From DATAVB01 sp040414495 (GTDB taxonomy: Bacteria > Actinomycetota > Actinomycetes > Mycobacteriales > QHCD01): a DNA stretch of 36,645 bases. The DNA lies in NCBI GenBank assembly GCA_040414495.1, contig JBEDUI010000042.1:1-36645 (forward strand), given 5' to 3'. Below the pieces are notes generated by a model. It ran no database searches. It saw only the letters and a program-made list of their open reading frames with translations, and had not been told where the DNA came from. Shown here in pieces: positions 14,365 through 21,758 of the stretch. The position numbers and the translations under genes are program-made. Numbering within the stretch: position 1 is the first letter of the stretch; each line of letters opens with the position of its first letter.

Positions 14365-15497
14365 CCAGCTTGCGTCGTGGCCCGTTCAAACCCGACGCCT
14401 TCAGCAGCCCGCTGCACACCGAACGGGTCGCGGCGCGGTTCGGCCTTGCCTTGGGCGTCGCTTTCGCGATCTGTTTTCTGACCGGCCTGGTCAGCCATTA
14501 CATGCAGCACCAACCGGCCTGGCTGCATTGGCCGGCCTCGCCGGTCTGGCTCTACCGGGTGACCCAAGGTTTGCACGTCGCCACCGGAATCGCGTCAATC
14601 CCATTGCTGGCGGCCAAACTGTGGACTGTCTACCCGCGACTGTTCACCTGGCCGCCGGCGCGCTCGGTCGTACATGCGCTCGAACGCGGCTCGTTGTTGC
14701 TGCTGGTCGGCGGTTCGGTGTTCGAGGTGAGCACCGGGCTGATCAACGTCGCCCGGTTCTATCCCTGGGCATTCTTCTTCACCAGCACGCATTACTGGGT
14801 CGCGTGGATAACCATCGGAGCACTGGTCATTCACGTAGCGGCGAAAGCCACCGAAATCCGGCGCGGCCTGAGCACCCCGCTGCGACAAAGCGGCGAAAAT
14901 GACAGCAGACCCGGATCGCTCTCCCGGCGCGGTTTCATCATTACGGTCAGCACGGCAACCGGTGCGGTCACGATCGCCACCGTCGGACAGACCGTCACCC
15001 CGCTGCAGGATCTCGCGGTCCTCGGGCAGCGGCATGCCGACATTGGTCCGCAACGCCTGCCAGTCAACAAATCCGCGGTGGAGGCTGGAATCGCCGCTGA
15101 TCCGGCCTACCGGCTCGTCATCGTCGGACCGCGGACGGTCAGCCTCACCCTGGAGGAACTGCGCGCGATGCCGCAGCACACCGTACGGCTGCCGATCGCC
15201 TGTGTGGAGGGCTGGAGCGCCGAGGCGACCTGGTCCGGCGTCCGCCTGGCCGATCTGCTTGACCTGGCTCGCATCCCGCACGACGCCGAGGTGGAGCTCG
15301 AATCGCTGCAACGTAAAGGCCTTTACCGCAAATCGTCTGTCCACACGCCACAGACCCGCGATCACCGGACTTTACTGGCGCTGCGGCTGAACGGCGAAGA
15401 ACTCGACCTCGACCACGGCTTCCCGTGCCGGCTCATCGCGCCGGATCGGCCCGGGGTCCAGCAGACCAAATGGGTGTGCCGAGTGGTGGCGCGATGA
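14337..15497 (+). CDS. Membrane cytochrome-b-like and molybdopterin oxidoreductase fusion
   Basis: 386 residues; the ATG at 14337 follows GGAGG at four bases. Residues 35-175 form four membrane helices with histidines at 54, 80, 152 and 166 that could bind haem b. A twin-arginine motif SRRGFII (196-202) followed by a fifth hydrophobic helix precedes a sulfite-oxidase/YedY-type molybdopterin domain (about 235-386) with the probable Mo ligand Cys289 in ACVEGWS and the conserved GFPCRLIAPDRPGVQQTKWV. This matches the actinobacterial five-helix molybdo-oxidoreductases inserted by Sec (helices 1-4) and Tat (helix 5). In E. coli the comparable parts are two proteins, MsrQ and MsrP. Moco genes lie within 10 kb. 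The substrate is unknown; sulfoxides are one candidate. Confidence 0.85.
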   Translation: MVQRTNDRLTSLRRGPFKPDAFSSPLHTERVAARFGLALGVAFAICFLTGLVSHYMQHQPAWLHWPASPVWLYRVTQGLHVATGIASIPLLAAKLWTVYPRLFTWPPARSVVHALERGSLLLLVGGSVFEVSTGLINVARFYPWAFFFTSTHYWVAWITIGALVIHVAAKATEIRRGLSTPLRQSGENDSRPGSLSRRGFIITVSTATGAVTIATVGQTVTPLQDLAVLGQRHADIGPQRLPVNKSAVEAGIAADPAYRLVIVGPRTVSLTLEELRAMPQHTVRLPIACVEGWSAEATWSGVRLADLLDLARIPHDAEVELESLQRKGLYRKSSVHTPQTRDHRTLLALRLNGEELDLDHGFPCRLIAPDRPGVQQTKWVCRVVAR

Positions 15498-15910
15498 GAC
15501 CGGCGTTCGCGCTGACCGGAGTGGGGTTGGCCCTCTACGGCATCGTCGGTCTGGTCGGGTCGACCAGTCAGCGCGGCCTGATTTCGGCCGCGAAATGGTT
15601 CATCGGCGGCGCACTTGTCCACGATCTGCTGCTGGCGCCGGTTGTCCTCGCGATCGGCGTCCTCGTAGTCCGCTGGGTACCCGGCCGAATCCGTCCGTAC
15701 GTACAGGCCGGCCTGTTTATCACGGCGGCATTAACTTTGATTGCACTGCCCTTCCTGTCCGGCCGGGGTTATCACCGTACGAATCCGTCAGCATTGCCGC
15801 TCAATTACGGCAGGGGTTATGCCATCGCGGTCGCTGTCGTCTGGTTGACAATAGCGATAGTCGCGTTTGTCCGGTCTCTTCGCCGAGCCAACTCCGCCGA
15901 CCGTAGCTAG
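15494..15910 (+). CDS. Small four-helix membrane protein
   Basis: 138 residues with the ATG overlapping the oxidoreductase stop as ATGA, so the two are coupled. Four hydrophobic segments are visible (ALTGVGLALYGIVGLVG, LLLAPVVLAIGVLVV, AGLFITAALTLIALPF, AIAVAVVWLTIAIVAFV). Between helices 3 and 4 sits a polar loop SGRGYHRTNPSALPLNYGRGY. No domain is recognised. The tight link to a membrane-bound molybdo-oxidoreductase suggests an accessory subunit or quinone-side partner, but this is inference from position. Confidence 0.75.
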   Translation: MRPAFALTGVGLALYGIVGLVGSTSQRGLISAAKWFIGGALVHDLLLAPVVLAIGVLVVRWVPGRIRPYVQAGLFITAALTLIALPFLSGRGYHRTNPSALPLNYGRGYAIAVAVVWLTIAIVAFVRSLRRANSADRS

Positions 15911-15966
15911 ACTCGGCGTGTGAGGGCGGCGATCACCCCGCGGGCGGACAAACAGAGGACAGTGCC

Positions 15967-16086
15967 ATGCAGTGGTGGGTTTGGCTCATCATCATCATTG
16001 TCGTAGTCGGCGCCTTGATGAGTGCTGCGGTCGCAATACAGGCCAAGCGTCGTAGCGGCGGCATCATCACGAAACGGAGTCGCTGA
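15967..16086 (+). CDS. 39-residue single-pass membrane peptide
   Basis: The frame is MQWWVWLIIIIVVVGALMSA followed by AVAIQAKRRSGGIITKRSR, with AGAGGA upstream. One strong membrane helix (residues 3-25) is followed by a basic cytoplasmic tail, giving an N-out, C-in topology. Its stop shares the A of the next gene's ATG (TGATG at 16084-16088), indicating translational coupling to the PRC-barrel protein. I know no named family. It may anchor the PRC-barrel proteins at the membrane. Confidence 0.7.
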   Translation: MQWWVWLIIIIVVVGALMSAAVAIQAKRRSGGIITKRSR

Positions 16087-16658
16087 TGGCTATCCTTATG
16101 CGCGCAAAAGAGATCATCAAACGTCCAGTTGTGACACTCGCCGGGGATGACGTCGCGCAGATCAAGGACATTGTCTATACCGGAGATCACGGTGAGGTCG
16201 CCGGCTTCACGCTGGCCGGTCGCGGATTGCTGGCCGGACCGCGCAAAGAGGCGCTGGCCTGGACGAGTATCCGCGCGATGGGGCGGGACGCGGTGATAAT
16301 CACCAGCGAGGATTCGTTCGACCAACGCGGCGACGTGGTGCACAAATCCGAGGCCAAGGGCGGCGACGTCATTGCCTCCCGAGTCATCTCCGATACCGGG
16401 ACCGATCTGGGCAAAGTGGTCGACGCGGTATTGGATATCGGCGATAAAGCTCATGTGGTCGGTTATGAGATCGAAGCCAGCGAGGCCCTGGGCCGGGCCG
16501 GCCGCAAGGTGCTCATTCCGCTGCCGGACACGATCTCGGTGTCGGGCGAGGCATTGATCGTGCCGGCCACGGCCAGCGAATTCGTCAGCGAGGACATGGC
16601 CGAATTCGACGCCTCGATCGAGGCCTTCCGAGCCCGACTGCGCGGAGGGCAGCACTGA
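16086..16658 (+). CDS. PRC-barrel domain protein (two barrels)
   Basis: 190 residues with two PRC-barrel-like units. The first is at about 5-75 (IIKRPVVTLAGDDVAQIKDIVYTG, EVAGFTLAGRG, LAWTSIRAMGRDAVIITSED). The second is at about 93-165 (VIASRVISDTGTDLGKVVDAVLDI, VVGYEIEAS, VLIPLPDTISVSGEALIVP). PRC barrels are small beta-barrels found in photosynthetic reaction centre H subunit and RimM. Stand-alone actinobacterial copies have no fixed role. The start shares a base with the stop of the membrane peptide, and its own stop shares a base with the next gene, so three proteins are made in step. Confidence 0.85.
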   Translation: MAILMRAKEIIKRPVVTLAGDDVAQIKDIVYTGDHGEVAGFTLAGRGLLAGPRKEALAWTSIRAMGRDAVIITSEDSFDQRGDVVHKSEAKGGDVIASRVISDTGTDLGKVVDAVLDIGDKAHVVGYEIEASEALGRAGRKVLIPLPDTISVSGEALIVPATASEFVSEDMAEFDASIEAFRARLRGGQH

Positions 16659-17089
16659 TGCGCTTTTCCGAGGCGAAGAACCGCAAGGTCATCAGCACCG
16701 CAGGCGCGAAAACGGTCGGACAGCTGAACGAATTCGTGGTCGACCCGCGCACCGGCCACGTGGTCGCGCTCAAGCTCAAGAAGGCCGCGGGCAAAGGCAA
16801 CACGCTCTCCTGGAACCATATGAAAGCGTTCGGCCAGGACGCGATCATCGTCGAATCGGCCGACATGATCAGGCCGGCCGAGGGCGATCTGGCAGCCCTG
16901 TGCGACAAACGCCGCCGGGTGCTGGGCAAACGGATTCTCACCGAACACGGCGACGAGGTAGGAAAAGTCAAGGACGTCGAGTTCGATCCGGACAGCGGGC
17001 TGGTGCGTGCGGTCATCAGCGAAAACGCGGAAATCGAGGGACCGCGGATCATCGGCCTCGGTACGTACGCCCTGGTCGTCCGGCCCTAG
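16658..17089 (+). CDS. PRC-barrel domain protein
   Basis: 143 residues, again with two barrel-like halves. The first is MRFSEAKNRKVIST, VGQLNEFVVDPRTGHVVALKLK and LSWNHMKAFGQDAIIVESAD. The second is LGKRILTEHGDEVGKVKDVEFDP, GLVRAVIS and IIGLGTYALVV. It is a shorter relative of the protein encoded just upstream and probably arose by duplication. Translational coupling (TGATG at 16656) suggests the two associate. It is the last gene before the 52-bp repeat array and convergent with the YbjQ gene. Confidence 0.85.
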   Translation: MRFSEAKNRKVISTAGAKTVGQLNEFVVDPRTGHVVALKLKKAAGKGNTLSWNHMKAFGQDAIIVESADMIRPAEGDLAALCDKRRRVLGKRILTEHGDEVGKVKDVEFDPDSGLVRAVISENAEIEGPRIIGLGTYALVVRP

Positions 17090-17167
17090 CGCTGGCGGAA
17101 TCCCTGCCCGTTGCGCCGTTTCCGTTGTCGCGCGGGCGGTTACAGCGTCCGTTGCGACGCCTTCGTT

Positions 17168-17583
17168 GCAGCGAGCGTGACATGAGGGCGGGTTGGCAGT
17201 GTGGTGTATCGCAGTTGCTGCAGCGAACGTGACACCAGGGTCGGTCGACTGCGTGCGGCGCGACCACTACCACAGCGAACGTGACACCAGGGTCAGTCGG
17301 CTACGTGGGCACCCGCCGTCACCGCAGCGAACGTGACACCAGGGTCGGTCGACTGCGTGCGGCGCGACCGTCACCGCAGCGAACGTGACACCAGGGTCAG
17401 TCGGCCACGGGGGCACCCACCGTCACCGCAGCGAACGTGACACCAGGGCCGGTCGGCCACGGGGGCACCCGCCGTCACCGCAGCGAACGTGACACCAGGG
17501 TCGGTCGGCCACGGGGGCACCCGCCGTCACCGCAGCGAACGTGACATGAGGGCGATTTCTGAGCGCCACAACGACTCTCATGT
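17168..17583 (+). repeat. 52-bp tandem array, eight units
   Basis: Units start at 17168, 17220, 17272, 17324, 17376, 17428, 17480 and 17532, with no change in period. Each begins GCAGCGAACGTGACA (with small changes). The six inner units continue CCAGGGTCGGTCG or close variants. The two end units instead continue TGAGGGCG. The second half of the inner units comes in two kinds: one beginning ACTGCGTGCGGCG (units 2 and 4) and one beginning GCCACGGGGGCACC (units 3, 5, 6, 7). Confidence 0.92.
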
Positions 17584-17595
17584 CACGTTCGGTGC
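17532..17595. repeat. Inverted repeat closing the 52-bp array
   Basis: The left arm GCAGCGAACGTGACATGAG (17532-17550) pairs with CTCATGTCACGTTCGGTGC (17576-17594) with one mismatch, leaving a loop of about 25 bases. On RNA from either strand it would form a 19-bp stem. It may serve as a bidirectional terminator for the convergent genes, though there is no T-run. Confidence 0.75.
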
Positions 17596-17719
17596 AACGA
17601 CGGCGTCGCCCGCCGACCGTCCAGTGTGCAGTCACGCTCGCCCCACCAGAGACACAAACGACGCCGGCGGTACGACCGTCCTGTGTGGACGACGTACCGC
17701 CGGCGTCGAGAATGTGACG

Positions 17720-18268
17720 TTACTGCTGCGGCCAACCCTGCGGCGGCTGACCGGCCGGGGGCTGACCAACGCCGGCCGGATACGGCTGCCCAGGCGCACC
17801 CGGCGCACCCGGCCCACCTGGAGCACCAGGACCACCCGGGCCCGGCGCGCCCGGACCAGGCTGACCGGGCCCGGGACCCATCGGCTGCTGACCCGGCATC
17901 TGCTGCCAACCGCTCTGCTGCTGGGCCGCCTGCGCCTTGGCCTCATCGCTGACCGGTACCACGGTGACCGCGGTGCCGTAGGCGCAGATCTCCGTCCACA
18001 CGTCACCCATCTCCGAGGTGTCGAAGCGCATCGCGATGATCGCGTTGGCCCCGCGCGCCTGCGCCTCGCCGATCAGCCGGCCCATGACCTCGTTCCGGCT
18101 GTCGATCAATGCCTTGGTCATACCTTTGAGCTCGCCACCGAACATCGACTTGAGCCCGGCGCCCATCTGGGAAAAAGCATTACGCGACCGCACGGTGAGG
18201 CCGAAGACCTCGCCGTAGACATGAGTGACCTTGTAACCCGGCACCTCGTTTGAGGTGACAACCAACAT
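17720..18268 (-). CDS. YbjQ/UPF0145 family protein with Pro-Gly-rich tail
   Basis: 182 residues from the ATG at 18268 (GGAG six bases upstream); an ATG at 18280 would add four residues. The first 105 residues are a YbjQ domain (LVVTSNEVPGYKVTHVYGEVF, ALIDSRNEVMGRLIGEAQARG, NAIIAMRFDTS, EICAYGTAVTVVPV), a pentameric beta-rich fold of unknown role, possibly metal-binding. Residues 120-182 are low complexity: Gln-rich, then repeats of PGAPG and PGGPG type ending in PPQGWPQQ. Such a tail is probably disordered and extended. It is convergent with the PRC-barrel operon. Confidence 0.85.
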   Translation of the reverse strand: MLVVTSNEVPGYKVTHVYGEVFGLTVRSRNAFSQMGAGLKSMFGGELKGMTKALIDSRNEVMGRLIGEAQARGANAIIAMRFDTSEMGDVWTEICAYGTAVTVVPVSDEAKAQAAQQQSGWQQMPGQQPMGPGPGQPGPGAPGPGGPGAPGGPGAPGAPGQPYPAGVGQPPAGQPPQGWPQQ

Positions 18269-18369
18269 GCCGTTCTCCATTCCGTCATCGGCGGATCTGT
18301 ACTACGACCACGACGCACATCGGGCGGTCGCTTTCCCCAAGCGTCCCACGGACCGGTCTGCTCAAGCAT

Positions 18370-18375
18370 TAACCT
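18370..18375 (+). promoter_or_regulatory. -10 hexamer of a leaderless promoter (DMT-like gene)
   Basis: TAACCT lies seven bases before the GTG at 18383, and no Shine-Dalgarno is present. Confidence 0.45.
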
Positions 18376-18382
18376 CGCCTGC

Positions 18383-19213
18383 GTGGACGCCCTCGGCATC
18401 TCGGCGGCGGCGGCAGCCGCAGTGTGTTACGGCGTCGCCACCGTGTTGCAGGCCCGGGCCGCCCGCCGCAGCACGCGCTCCGAGCACGTCGATCCCCGGC
18501 TGCTCATCCGGCTTTTCGGCCAGTTCGGCTATGTCGTCGGCATCCTCATTGACCTGGCCGGTTTCGCGTTGAGCGTCCTGGCGCTGCGTAGGCAGCCGCT
18601 CTACATAGTTCAGGCGATTGTGGCCAGCAACCTCGCCGTCACCGCGTTGCTGGTCGCGGTGATCTATCGGTTCCGGTTGAAGAATCTGGAGTGGACCGCC
18701 ATTGCCGCGGTCTGCCTTGGACTGGCGCTGTTGGGAATCTCCTCCGGCCGGGAAGGCTCGTCCGGCGCGACCGCCGCGCTGCGGTTCGGCCTGCTCGCCG
18801 GCGCGCTGGCGCTGGCAGCGGTATCGATCGTTTTCGCCCGCACGCACGGGCGCCCGGGCACTCTCGGCGCGATCGCGGGGCTTGGCTTCAGCGCCGTCGC
18901 GGTCGGAGCCCGCACCATCAACTCGTTCGCGCCACTGCAGTTGATCACCGACCCGGCGGCCTGGGCGCTGGCGATCGGCGCGGTGATCGGCGCGTTGTTT
19001 TTCGCTACGGCACTGCAACGCGGACGAGTGACGACGGTAACGGCAACGATGACCGTTGCCGAAACCGTCGTGCCGGCCGTCATCGGCGTCACGGTCCTCG
19101 GCGACACCATCCGGCACGACTCGGCACCGCTGATCGTCGTGGGTTTCGTCGTGTCACTCGCCGGTACGCTGGCGCTGGCCCGATTCGGCGAGGTACCCGA
19201 GGAAATCACGTAA
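18383..19213 (+). CDS. DMT-superfamily-like integral membrane protein
   Basis: 276 residues with nine or ten hydrophobic helices in two similar halves, as in the EamA/NIPA-like branch of the drug/metabolite transporter superfamily. The first helix (LGISAAAAAAVCYGVATVLQARAA) is followed by the typical RLFGQFGYVVGILIDLAGF and PLYIVQAIVASNLAVTALLVAV. The second half contains ALQRGRVTTVTATMTVAETVVPAVIGVTVLGDTI, which resembles the C-terminal repeat. Related actinobacterial proteins are annotated as magnesium-transporter-NIPA-like or of unknown function. The substrate cannot be read. The GTG start rests on the leaderless -10 box. Confidence 0.8.
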   Translation: MDALGISAAAAAAVCYGVATVLQARAARRSTRSEHVDPRLLIRLFGQFGYVVGILIDLAGFALSVLALRRQPLYIVQAIVASNLAVTALLVAVIYRFRLKNLEWTAIAAVCLGLALLGISSGREGSSGATAALRFGLLAGALALAAVSIVFARTHGRPGTLGAIAGLGFSAVAVGARTINSFAPLQLITDPAAWALAIGAVIGALFFATALQRGRVTTVTATMTVAETVVPAVIGVTVLGDTIRHDSAPLIVVGFVVSLAGTLALARFGEVPEEIT

Positions 19214-19253
19214 GAAATTAGCTGCGGAATTCATCTGTCCACAAGCGACACGG

Positions 19254-19691
19254 TCAGCCTCGGCTGCCCACGATGTAGTTCTCCAACTGGGCCGTGGTGG
19301 TCACGAGATCGTCGATCCGACTCTTCACCAGATCACCGATGCTCACGATCCCGGCCAGGGAGCCATCCACCAATACCGGCACATGCCGGAGTCGACGGTC
19401 GGTCATCAGACGCATGACGTCCTCGATGGCATCACCCGGCGCGCAGGTGGCGACATCGCGGGTCATGATCCGCTCGACCGGCCAGGCCAGTAGCTGCGAA
19501 CCGTGCTGATGTAGGTGACGCACCACATCGCGCTCGGAAACGATGCCGGCCAACGAACCATCGCTCGTCTGCACGACCATCGCGCCGACCCCGTGCTCGG
19601 CGAGGCGCTCGAGCAGCACGGTGATGGTCGCGTCCGGTGGCATCGTGGCCACGGTCGCTCCCTTGCTCCGCACCACGTCCTTGATCTTCAT
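19254..19691 (-). CDS. CBS-domain pair protein
   Basis: 145 residues from the ATG at 19691, with GGAGG four to five bases upstream. Two CBS motifs fill the protein. The first is VATMPPDATITVLLERLAEHGVGAMVV, then GSLAGIVSERDVVRHL. The second is IMTRDVATCAPGDAIEDVMRLM, then DRRLRHVPVLVDGSLAGIVSIGDLVKSRI. CBS pairs bind adenosyl ligands (AMP, ATP, SAM) and act as energy sensors. Stand-alone two-CBS proteins in mycobacteria include a hypoxic response protein. The C-terminal helix LVTTTAQLENYIVGSRG is typical of the actinobacterial subgroup. The partner is unknown. Confidence 0.9.
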   Translation of the reverse strand: MKIKDVVRSKGATVATMPPDATITVLLERLAEHGVGAMVVQTSDGSLAGIVSERDVVRHLHQHGSQLLAWPVERIMTRDVATCAPGDAIEDVMRLMTDRRLRHVPVLVDGSLAGIVSIGDLVKSRIDDLVTTTAQLENYIVGSRG

Positions 19692-19923
19692 CGTTCCTCC
19701 ACTGTCGTCGGGTAGAGGCTCGGCCGGCCAACTCGTACCGGCAATGGTCAACATAGTTCAAAGCAGACTCGTACGAAAGGAGTAATATTCGTTGCATCTT
19801 TAGACGACAGCCTGATAAGTCCGGTAGCTCACGGCTCGTCGATCTCCCGATAGTGCGCCGCGACGGCCATGTACACAATCCCCTCGTCAGAGCGTGACGA
19901 TCCGGATGGGAGATAGTGATCGC

Positions 19924-20379
19924 ATGCAGCCCACCCCACCCGGCGCGCCGGCCGCCGACGATGTGCATCGGGTACGGGCCGGGGTGGAGCGGATCGGTCG
20001 GGCGATGCTCCAGTCGATGCCGCCGGGCTGGATCCGGCTCGATCTGGTCGCCCGGGTCACCGCCGATTACGACGAGATGCTGGTACGGGCGGTACGCACC
20101 GACGGGCAGATCCCGAGCAGCGAGGCCGATCCGCAGGTACGGGCCGGGGTGCTGGATCTGCGGCGGTTGATGTACTCCCCCGCCCGCGGCGCCTGGCTGT
20201 CGCTGCGACTCACCGTCGATCCGCCGCTGCAGTTGCAGCTCAACGTCAACTACCACGACGATCCTCTGTGGACACAGCGCGTGCCGCCCGGCATCTACCG
20301 GCGTGACCTGCAGGTGTTCCCGCGACCGCCCGAGCAGGTGACCGGCTGGTTGCGGGCCCGGCTGGATGAGGTGGGATGA
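19924..20379 (+). CDS. Immunity-like protein paired with a TNT-domain protein
   Basis: 151 residues from the ATG at 19924; upstream in-frame starts (19894, 19906) are possible because Shine-Dalgarno support is weak for all of them. The fold-defining stretches MPPGWIRLDLVARVTADYDE, LRRLMYSPARGAWLSLRLTV, LQLNVNYHDDPLW and VPPGIYRRDLQVFPR also occur, diverged, in the first 125 residues of the next protein (LPPGWRSLTFELRMLGRYAE, FAYNFDQQPAW, TPPPRAYAEELELFPR). The pattern resembles YezG/DUF600-type immunity domains. The stop overlaps the next ATG as ATGA. I infer an antitoxin or chaperone for the TNT protein; this is not proven. Confidence 0.65.
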   Translation: MQPTPPGAPAADDVHRVRAGVERIGRAMLQSMPPGWIRLDLVARVTADYDEMLVRAVRTDGQIPSSEADPQVRAGVLDLRRLMYSPARGAWLSLRLTVDPPLQLQLNVNYHDDPLWTQRVPPGIYRRDLQVFPRPPEQVTGWLRARLDEVG

Positions 20380-21485
20380 ACGAACACGAGCAGCGGGTCG
20401 TCGAACGGCTTTTCCACGTCCTGCCGCCGGGGTGGCGGAGCCTCACATTCGAGCTGCGGATGCTCGGCCGGTACGCCGAATACACCGCCACCGTCGCCCC
20501 GCTGATCGGACCGCCGGCCGGGTGGGAGCCACCGCCGGATGTGATCGAGACGTTGGTCGACGCCCGCGGCTCCGCGTACCGAACCGCGCCATGGTTCGGA
20601 ATCTGGCTACAGCTGGAGTTCCCGCTCGAGGCCAAGTTCGCGTACAACTTCGACCAGCAACCGGCCTGGACCGGGACGCCGCCGCCGCGGGCGTACGCCG
20701 AAGAGCTGGAACTGTTCCCGCGCGGCCGTGTCCCCGATTGGCTGCAGGTGGCCGCCGCGACCGCGCCACCGTTGGACGAGACCGGCTGGCCGCTGGACGG
20801 CGAACCGCCGCTGACCCTGTTCACCGACCGGCGGCTGACCACGGTCGCGACCGACAGCGAGCTCGACCGGTTCGGTACGCCGGCCGGCAACCTCTGCTTC
20901 CATGCCGGGACCGGGTACCCGTTCCGCTCGTTGCCGCCGGACCGACTGGCGCTGGGCTACCACCGGTACCGGGTGACCAGACCGATCGAGGCGTTGACCG
21001 GTACCGCGGTGCCCTGGTTCGGGCAGCCCGGCGGTGGCACCGGCTACTACCTGCCGGGCTCGATCGCCGGATTGCTGGCCGACGGGGCGTTGACCGAGGT
21101 GCGGCACGTGCCCGGCGCCGACCCGTGGCCGCCCGACCCGCCGGACGCCACGACCGACTGGCCGTTGCTGCCGTTGCCGACCGAACCGCCGCTATCACTG
21201 TTCGCCGAGCCGACGTTGATCGACCTCGCGGCCGGCACCCGGGTTGAGCACTACGGCGGTCCGGACGGCAACCTGGTCTACGTCGCAGGAACCGCATTCG
21301 CGGCCACCTCGTTGCCGCCGGGCTGGGGCAACCGGGACCGGATGCGTCTGGAGGTGGTACGACCCATGCGGGTGATCGCGGGCACGGCGGTGCCGTGGTT
21401 CGACCAACCGGGAGGAGGCGGCGGCTTCTACCTGCCGATGGCGATCCAGGGCCTGCTGGCGGACGGCAGCCTCACCGAGGTCTAG
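20376..21485 (+). CDS. Protein with immunity-like domain and two TNT (NAD glycohydrolase) domains
   Basis: 369 residues. Residues 1-125 repeat the fold of the preceding protein. Residues 152-242 are a TNT domain, the class of the M. tuberculosis CpnT toxin that hydrolyses NAD: DRFGTPAGNLCFHAGTGYPF, RSLPPDRLALGYHRYRVTRP, VPWFGQPGGGTGYYLP and LLADGALTEV. Residues 275-369 are a second copy: EHYGGPDGNLVYVAGTAF, ATSLPPGWGN, VPWFDQPGGGGGFYLP and LLADGSLTEV. The first keeps the Arg of DRFG (165), the Arg before SLPP (184) and the Gln of FGQPGGG (217). The second has lost both arginines but keeps Gln344. No signal peptide or WXG100 partner is visible, so secretion is not evident. Confidence 0.8.
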   Translation: MNEHEQRVVERLFHVLPPGWRSLTFELRMLGRYAEYTATVAPLIGPPAGWEPPPDVIETLVDARGSAYRTAPWFGIWLQLEFPLEAKFAYNFDQQPAWTGTPPPRAYAEELELFPRGRVPDWLQVAAATAPPLDETGWPLDGEPPLTLFTDRRLTTVATDSELDRFGTPAGNLCFHAGTGYPFRSLPPDRLALGYHRYRVTRPIEALTGTAVPWFGQPGGGTGYYLPGSIAGLLADGALTEVRHVPGADPWPPDPPDATTDWPLLPLPTEPPLSLFAEPTLIDLAAGTRVEHYGGPDGNLVYVAGTAFAATSLPPGWGNRDRMRLEVVRPMRVIAGTAVPWFDQPGGGGGFYLPMAIQGLLADGSLTEV

Positions 21486-21620
21486 CCGAACGGCAGTCTC
21501 AGCGAGATCTAGCTCGAACGGAGCCTCAGCGAGATCTAGCCAGACGGCAGTCTCAGCGAGATCTAGCTCGAACGGAGCCTCAGCGAGATCTAGCCGAACG
21601 GCAGTGTCCGCGAGATTTCA
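21459..21620 (+). repeat. 27-bp tandem duplication of the gene's 3' end including its stop
   Basis: Six units of exactly 27 bases begin with the last nine codons of the TNT gene. Read in the same frame they give ADGSLTEV-stop, PNGSLSEI-stop, LERSLSEI-stop, PDGSLSEI-stop, LERSLSEI-stop and PNGSVREIS. Units 3 and 5 are identical, so there is a 54-base higher-order period. All stops are TAG; the last copy has TCA instead and the frame runs 14 more codons to TGA. Confidence 0.9.
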
Positions 21621-21758
21621 CCGGATTGCCGCCTATCGAGGCAGGAGCCGTGGATCGGCCCATGAGTGGTGCGCGTTCTCCCCGTGTCAGATCGCCGGTG
21701 GCCGCGCTGCCGACCGACGACCGCAGGCCTGACTCGCCGGCCTGCAGAGCATGGGTCG

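Larger units (their letters stand above)
17090..17719. other. Convergent repeat-filled gap
   Basis: These 630 bases between the second PRC-barrel gene and the YbjQ gene contain no supportable coding frame. They hold a 52-bp tandem array with a terminal palindrome, then about 120 bases without recognised structure. Confidence 0.7.

Noticed and set aside
17168..17583. CRISPR array, because of regular 28-base conserved blocks separated by 24-base segments
   Set aside because: The segments between blocks are not unique: only two kinds occur and they repeat, the blocks vary, and no cas gene is present. It is a tandem repeat.
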